Positions 58,272-64,000 of a stretch of DNA of 64,000 nucleotides are shown here, in pieces. Under the pieces are notes generated by a model. That model did not search any database. It saw nothing but the letters and a program-made list of their open reading frames with translations, and was not told where the DNA came from. The stretch comes from Hevea brasiliensis (Eukaryota > Streptophyta > Magnoliopsida > Malpighiales > Euphorbiaceae). A program made the position numbers and the translations under genes. The stretch's first letter is position 1. Each line of letters starts with the position of its first letter. The stretch lies in contig NC_079496.1 in the NCBI RefSeq assembly GCF_030052815.1, positions 80,527,652 through 80,591,651 of the forward strand, read 5' to 3'.

Positions 58272-58440
58272 CTATAGACTTGCCATAGTCCTGTGACTTA
58301 AGGCATCAGCCACCACATTTGCTTTCCCTGGCTGATAGTCTATCAGACAATCATAGTCTTTTATCAACTCTAACCATCTCCTCTGTCTCAAATTCAACTC
58401 TTTCTGAGTACCCAAATACTTCAAACTCTTATGATCTATG
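58272..58440 (-). pseudogene. pol: E RNase H C-terminal end
   Basis: [20 protein letters not shown] through NVVADALSH, cut at the codon before DHKSL by copia I. The open frame continues nine codons into the I LTR and is an artefact of the junction. Confidence 0.8.
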
Positions 58441-60530
58441 TGAAGGAACGGAAGCGTGAAAAACACAAGATTATACCATTGAATTCAAAAATTTTCACCT
58501 AGGGTCACATGCACCATGCAAGATTTATTTTTATCTATTTGATTTCAATGATAAACAACATATTAAAACTCTTTTAATATGTTTTTGGATCTGTATTTGC
58601 CATTTAAGATTTTAAAATTAATCAGATTAATTTTAGAACCCTAGATTAAATCAAGAACGATTACACTAACCTCTTGATGTCTTTGCAATGTCTGCGCTTT
58701 GAGATTCGTCTTGAGGACACCAGATGTTGTCCCTCTAGCTTGTCCACACCAAGAACACCTATGGCAGCCCTTGAACAGCTTCTAAAGCCTTTTCTATTAA
58801 TTAGAAATTCAAGTTACGCCTTTTAAGAGATTAGAGATAAAAGGACACTAGAAACAATTTCTAGTGTTCTTAATTCAAGAGATTGATGGCTAATCTCTTT
58901 GAATTGATGAGAGATGAAGAGAAATAGCTGGAGAGGCTCAAAGTGGCGTGACAATTGAGAGGAGAGGCTGCTGGTTATGTTTTCTTTTCATAACCACACT
59001 TAAATAGCTAGGTTAACACATTAAACCCTAGCCACATGTCACCTTTTGATTAGCTCTAGGTTTAAGTGACCCAATCACATTGTGCCAAGTGTAAAAGATA
59101 TATTTAATCTTGATTTTAATCATCTGACTTGATTAAAAAAAATTTGGACAGCGTATGAGTTCTGACATGTGTCACCATCTCAGGGTGCCACCTGTCACAA
59201 TGTGAAATGACCAAAATGCCTGTGTCTTAATTTTGAGTTATTAACCCAAAATAATTATTTTCTTCTTCTAATGAATTTATATCAAATATAAATTAATTAA
59301 TTAATCTCTATTAATTAATTTAGCATCACTTAAATTCAAATTTAAACACTTTAAAGATAAATTTAATTTATACTCCACATCCAATAATCTAGATTTGGTT
59401 TCAAGTCATGCTAGGACTTTGCAATTTTATTGCAAACCAAATCTATTTAATTAATCAATTAAACTCTTTAATTAATTAATTAAATCATATTTAAATAGGT
59501 GATAACTTGTGTATGTGTGTGACTTACTAGGCTCATCACTAATTGGCAATGAGAGATGATATCAACTCTTAATATCATCGAACTCTTTCTTACCATAAAT
59601 GATTTCTCTAAATCATTTTATGAACCTCATAGACCAGGGTTAACACCTAGCATAGCATGCCATGGCCACCCAATTAGTAATAAGGTTTACCTTAAATGAA
59701 CCTATAATCATATGTTACCATGCACTAGAATCTCTCCATTACAAAATCCCAACTCTGCCGAGTCATGGTTTATGTCAAACTCCATTTGCTATGAATATTA
59801 TGTTCTCTTTTAATTCCAGTTCTTGATTAAAAGATTTTTCTCATCGAAACTCTTTTACGAATAAATCTATCTGTCTGGCCAGAACTTGAAACATCAAGAA
59901 CAATTAAATGAACATAGGATTTTATCTCTATTTACTTAGAGGAACAGATTCCTTCTTGATCAACACCTACCTCCATATATAACTAGCAGGAGCCAACACA
60001 TGCCCATATACCCATACATAGTACAAGTATGAAAGCGATCAAACTCAAACTACCTATATACAAGATAACTGTGCTATCTCAGTCTAAAGATTATATGCAT
60101 CGATATGATTTATGACAAAACATTGACAAGAGTAAACTCCATGTGCTTGTCATAAGTGTCACTGGTTCGGCCTACTTATCATTTATAAGTGCCTATCATG
60201 TTTGTTATATGGCATGAGACTCACCATTCCATCTTATTTATATCTCATATAAATAACTTGGGAACAAACATGAATACAATCTTTCTGGATAAGTCATGTC
60301 CTTATTATGAAGTATCCTCGATTGTGAACCTATTTATGATACTTTGTGCTAGAAATATTGTCACTCATATTCTTAACAACTTAAGAATAATATTTCTAAC
60401 AAAATATCAATGGATCTTTTCTATTACACATAAATATATTATGTAAACGAAAAAGTGGAAATGCCTTTTATTATTAAAAATATGTACAAGATACATACTA
60501 AATGATATGCTCTAGGGCATACTACTAACA
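58441..60530 (-). repeat. I 3' LTR
   Basis: 2,090 bp, ends TGAAGGAACGG and ACTACTAACA, very close to F's LTR apart from small deletions (for example near 59400, 59575, 60035 and 60080). Confidence 0.92.
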
Positions 60531-60542
60531 ATCTCCCACTAG
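60531..60542 (-). other. I polypurine tract
   Basis: Minus strand CTAGTGGGAGAT, identical to F. Confidence 0.88.
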
Positions 60543-60607
60543 CACTAGAGCCATTCATTATAATATCTTAGACCCATCTTCTCAAGATGTCAGTCTAACT
60601 GAGCTTA

Positions 60608-61188
60608 TGACAAAGGCTTAGTGAATGGATCAGCTGAATTTTTCAGCTGATGTTATTTTTCTGCATGACTATATCGCCTTGCCCAACTATATCTCTGATA
60701 ATGTGATAATGCCTTTCTATGTGTTTGGATTTTGGTGAGACCTTAGTTCCTTAGCCTGTATGACTGCTCCATTGTTGTCACAGTGTAATGGAACTGTTGA
60801 CTCAATGGAAGGAACTACTGTAAGTTCTGTCACGAACTTCTTTATCCAAACAGCTTCCTTTGCGACATCGATGCAAGAATATACTCACCTCTATAGTGGA
60901 ATCTGCGATCGTGCTCGCTTTGGAACTCTTCCAATCGATCGCACCTCCATTACAAATGAACACATATCTAGAGGTAGACTTTCTATCATCGATATCCGAT
61001 TGGAAATCGAATCGATAACCATCCAATTGCAAGTCTCCACCTCCATAAATCAAGAATAAATCCTTAGTTCTTCTCAAGTACTTAAGGATATTCTTGATGA
61101 CTATCGATGTTCCAAACTGGATTGGATTGATACCGCTAGTCAAACTAACAAAGATATGCGATATCCGGCCTAGTACACAACATTGCAT
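60608..61188 (-). pseudogene. pol: I RNase H domain
   Basis: Frame 60802-61188 includes [43 protein letters not shown] and a weak STIADST segment; the ADPFTKPL tail lies near 60620 in another frame. Differences from H at 60899-61140 are concentrated at CAG/CTG positions and break the frame repeatedly. Confidence 0.78.
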
Positions 61189-62393
61189 ACATTAAACTTC
61201 CAATAGCCGAAGCATATGGAATCCTGGCCATCTTATCTCTTTCTTTAGGTGTCTTTGGAGACATCTCTTTAGAAAGATGGATACCATGTCTCACTGGTAA
61301 CAATCCTCTCTTGGAATCAAGCATGTTAAACCTCTTTAACACCTTTTCCAAGTATAGACTTTGGGATAAACCAATTATTCTTTTCGCTCTATCTCTATAG
61401 ATGCGAATCCCAATAATATAGGTTGCCTCCCCTAAGTCTTTCATGGAGAATGTATTTGACAACCATACCTTTATAGTCAACATACTGTATCATTACCCAT
61501 TAACAAGATGTCATCCACATATAAGACAAGGAAAGTGATAGCACTGTCACTAACCTTCTTATATACACATGGCTCATCCTCATTTTTGATAAAACCAAAA
61601 GATTTTATGGCTTCATCAAAACGGATGTTCCAACTCCTCGAAGCTTGTTTTAACCCATAAATGGATCGCTTTAGCTTGCATACCTTGGAACCATCTTAGG
61701 ATTCAAATCCCTTAGGTTGTTCCATGAAAATGTTTTCTTCAATGTATCCATTGAGAAAAGCCGCTTTTGACATCCATCCGCCAAATCTCATAATCATAGT
61801 ATGCAGCTATTGCTAATAAAATCCTAATTGATTTAAGCATGGCAACAAAGTAGAAAGTCTCCTCATAGTCTATTCCTTGCCTTTGGCGAAACCCTTTCGC
61901 TACTAGCCTTGCCTTATAGGTCTCTACCTTTCCATCGTAACCAATTTTCTTCTTGAAAACCCATTTGTTCCCTATAGGTACAATACCTTGGTGGGTCAAC
62001 AAGATCCCAAACTTGATTCTTATACATGGAATCAATCTCGGATTTCATAGCATCAATCCATTTTGAAGAGTCTATATCTGATATAGCTTCTTCATAGGTA
62101 AGTGGATCATCTCCATGATCTACTTCTTCATGAGTAGACAACTCTTGTTCTTCTTCATGAAGAAAACCATATCTCACCGTGGGTGAGATACCTGGTTGTT
62201 CTACGAGGAACAGTGTAGATGTTTCATCAATGGGTATAGGTTGACTAGATGGATCTATATCCATCTGATCTGTTGGTTGGTCAGAATTCTCCAATTCTAA
62301 CTCTATTTGCCTTCCTTTGCCTCCTTCTTGAACAAACTGTTGTTCAAGAAATGTGGCATCTTTACTTATCACAACCTTTTGTGAAGTAGGCAA
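61145..62393 (-). pseudogene. pol: I reverse transcriptase and linker
   Basis: Frame 61145-61483 carries LSNTFSMKDLGEATYIIGIRIYRDRAKR and CTRPDIAYLC. 61739-62035 carries GIVPIGNKWVFKKKIG, ARLVAKGFRQRQGIDYEETF and MDVKSGF. 61914-62393 carries the acidic linker before RT (LSTHEEVDHGDDPLTYEEAISDID). The YVDD-like region lies between 61484 and 61738, out of frame. Several small indels prevent a full product. Confidence 0.78.
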
Positions 62394-62473
62394 ATAAAAA
62401 TAATATCCAAAACTATCTTTTGGAGATCCAACAAATCGACCTCTTTCTGATCTGGTCTACAATTTATCAGTGT

Positions 62474-63270
62474 TCAGCTTTTTGAAATAAGTGGACAACC
62501 CCAAATCTTAACATGCTTAAGACTTGGTTTTCTTCCATGCCATATCTCATAAGGTGTGGAAGAAAGCGATTTTGATGGAATCCTATTCAGAATATATAAA
62601 GCTGATTCTAATGCAAATACACAAAAGGAGATTGGAATAAAAGTATAGATCATCATACTACGTACCATATCCAATAGGGTACGATTTCTCCTTCAGATAC
62701 ACCATTCACCGTATGGCGTTCCTGGAGGATTCAGCTGAGAAACAATGCCATGCTATCTCAAGTATTCATCAAATTTAGTACTCAAATATTCACCTCCACG
62801 ATCTGATCGAAGAGCTTTAATACTCTTTCCTGTTTGATTTTCTACTTTAGATTTAAATTCTTTGAACTTTTCAAAGGATTCATGTTTGTATTTCATCAAA
62901 TACAAATACCCAAACCTTGATTTATCATCAGTAAAGGTAATAAAATAATGAAAGCCCCCTCTAGCCATTTCTTTAAATGGACCACATACATCACTATGTA
63001 CTAGCTCCAAAATATTTTCAGCTCTTAGCCCTTGTCCAACAAAGGGTGATCTAGTCATTTTGCCCTGAAGACAAGATTCACAAGTTGAAGTAGGCTCAGA
63101 GCCCAATAAGGATAGAATCCCATTTTCTCCAATTTTGTAATCCTATCTTCTGCAACATGACATAACCTTAAGTGCCAAATATATTTTGAACTTGAGTTGG
63201 TTTTCACCACGGCATTGCTTTCAATTAGATTGCTATACTCAGGCCAGTGGAAACACTTTCTTACTGGCAA
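62474..63270 (-). pseudogene. pol: I integrase
   Basis: Frame 63055-63270 has the WHLRLCHVAED pre-integrase region. 62753-63106 has CESCLQGKM, HSDVCGPF (first Asp) and LRSDRGGEYLS (second Asp). 62474-62674 has the C-terminal stretch (ALESALYILNRIPSKS, EIWHGRKPSLKHVKIWG). The Glu region around 62680-62750 is frame-shifted. Confidence 0.8.
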
Positions 63271-63309
63271 TGGAAACTCTTTCCTATTGGCAATGGAAAC
63301 ACTTTCCTT
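63242..63309. repeat. Triplicated short segment replacing protease in I
   Basis: Three tandem copies of a 22-23 nt unit containing GGCAATGGAAACACTTTCCT with small differences, at the point where about 0.5 kb present in H (protease and knuckle region, 51241-51740) is absent. Confidence 0.75.
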
Positions 63310-63975
63310 TGCCTTTATCAGCTTTAGTCTTCCTTTTCTGTTTAGCTATTTTCTTGGAAGGACCAGGAATCTAAGGTTTCTTTTTCTTATTGCCCTTCTT
63401 CTTGTTGGACTTTCCAGCAGAAGAAGATGCAACCAAAGCTACCTCTTTTCCTTTATTGCCTGGCATATTCTTTTGGGCAATAACCAGTATGTTGAGTAAA
63501 CCAGCTAAGGTGCATTCCTGTTTAGTCATATGGAAATTTGTCACAAAATTCCCAAAAGACTCAGGAAGGGACTGAAGGATCAAATCCGTCTGTAGTTGGA
63601 AATCCATGTTGAAGTCAAGATGTTCCAACTGCTCAATTAGCCGAATCATCTTGTGGACATGATCCCCAACATTCTGTCCCTCAGAGATCTTCATTTGGAA
63701 CAGCTGCCTAGATTTCTCACACCTAGCATTCCTACTGTGCTCACCATACAACTCTTGTAGGTGAAGGAGGATCTCACTTGCACTCTGCAAGTTTTCATCT
63801 TTATACGTAACTCATTACTCATGGAAGCAAACATGTAACACTTAGCTCTCATATCATGCTCCTTCCACTTGTCCAAAGTTTCATGTTCCTCTTGTGTGGC
63901 CTCTGGAGGTAAGGGACCAGGAACATTTGAATCTAGAACATATCCTATATGTTCAAGGTTCAGGACAAGTTTCAA
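63310..63975 (-). pseudogene. gag: I Gag (UBN2-type), partial
   Basis: Frame 63691-63975 starts with MKLVLNLEHIGYVLDSNVPG; 63371-63790 continues with LHLQELYGEHSRNAR, HVHKMIRLIEQLEHLD and the Lys-rich end. The frame shifts near 63790. At the position of the TAG found in F and H, I has CAG, but a nearby TAG earlier (near 63372) ends the frame. The true start lies beyond the window. Confidence 0.82.
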
Positions 63976-64000
63976 ATTTCTTAGCCAATCAGACAGATTA

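Larger units (their letters stand above)
56411..58440 (-). mobile_element. Ty3/gypsy fragment E (D family)
   Basis: The first part of a 3' LTR (56411-56690), polypurine tract and pol from integrase back to RNase H, minus strand. It is cut on the left by copia H and on the right by copia I. It duplicates D's content, so it is a separate copy. The LTR start reads TATAACACCCC, so the terminal TG is mutated. Confidence 0.85.
58441..64000 (-). mobile_element. Ty1/copia element I, 5' part outside window
   Basis: 3' LTR, PPT, RNase H, RT, integrase and most of gag, minus strand, running off the right end. It is inserted in E's RNase H; CTATG (58436-58440) is the likely left target duplication. It carries many small indels against F and H and lacks the protease region. 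Confidence 0.9.

Overview
This 64 kb window looks like plant nuclear DNA, most likely from a eudicot. It is AT-rich and consists almost entirely of nested LTR retrotransposons. I found no host gene, rRNA, tRNA, CRISPR array or bacterial-type operon. The evidence is Ty3/gypsy pol with a chromodomain-like integrase tail (Tekay/Del-type chromovirus), Ty1/copia pol with a UBN2-type Gag, LTRs of 2-5 kb bounded by TG...CA, and primer-binding sites that all match the 3' end of plant initiator tRNA-Met (TGGTATCAGAGC). The species cannot be named from the sequence alone.

Layout, left to right. (1) 1-22550: a tandem gypsy array on the minus strand, LTR-internal-LTR-internal-LTR (units T1 and T2). Both internal regions are short, about 2.67 kb. 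They keep a zinc knuckle and protease but lack the capsid domain, most of RT, RNase H and integrase. (2) 7266-18241: a complete plus-strand chromovirus (N) with two LTRs of about 3.1 kb, PBS, gag, pro, RT, RNase H, integrase, PPT and a perfect GGCTC target-site duplication, inserted in the middle LTR of the array. (3) 22551-24727: part of a third gypsy element (C) whose protease reading frame was split by the T array. (4) 24728-31029: gypsy element D, inserted in C's LTR and itself cut by copia F. (5) 31030-39849: copia F, with its 5' LTR cut short at a rearrangement breakpoint. (6) 39850-48358: a plus-strand LTR (P) holding a 4.9 kb solo LTR (G) with a CCTGA duplication. (7) 48359-48620: a fragment of a T-type LTR (J). 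(8) 48621-56410: copia H, missing its 3' LTR. (9) 56411-58440: gypsy fragment E. (10) 58441-64000: copia I, which runs off the window. The right half is consistent with five nesting levels (E, H, J, P, G); a deletion removed their left borders and joined P to F.

All protein genes carry stops, frameshifts or lost catalytic residues, so nothing here appears autonomous. The longest clean frames are the integrase of N (13725-15086) and the pol of F (33446-35827). How the parts work: LTRs supply promoter and polyadenylation signals, Gag packages the RNA, protease matures the polyprotein, RT/RNase H copies the RNA from the tRNA-Met primer and the PPT, and integrase inserts the DNA with a 5-bp duplication.

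The most interesting signals are these. First, a pair of adjacent hairpins at the same LTR position in otherwise diverged gypsy families, with compensatory stem changes. Second, the tandem, capsid-less, RT-less T elements. Third, a change and indel signature concentrated at CAG/CTG (CHG) sites, which may reflect base-calling trouble at methylated cytosines and could explain many apparent frameshifts. I did not find a convincing new multi-gene system.
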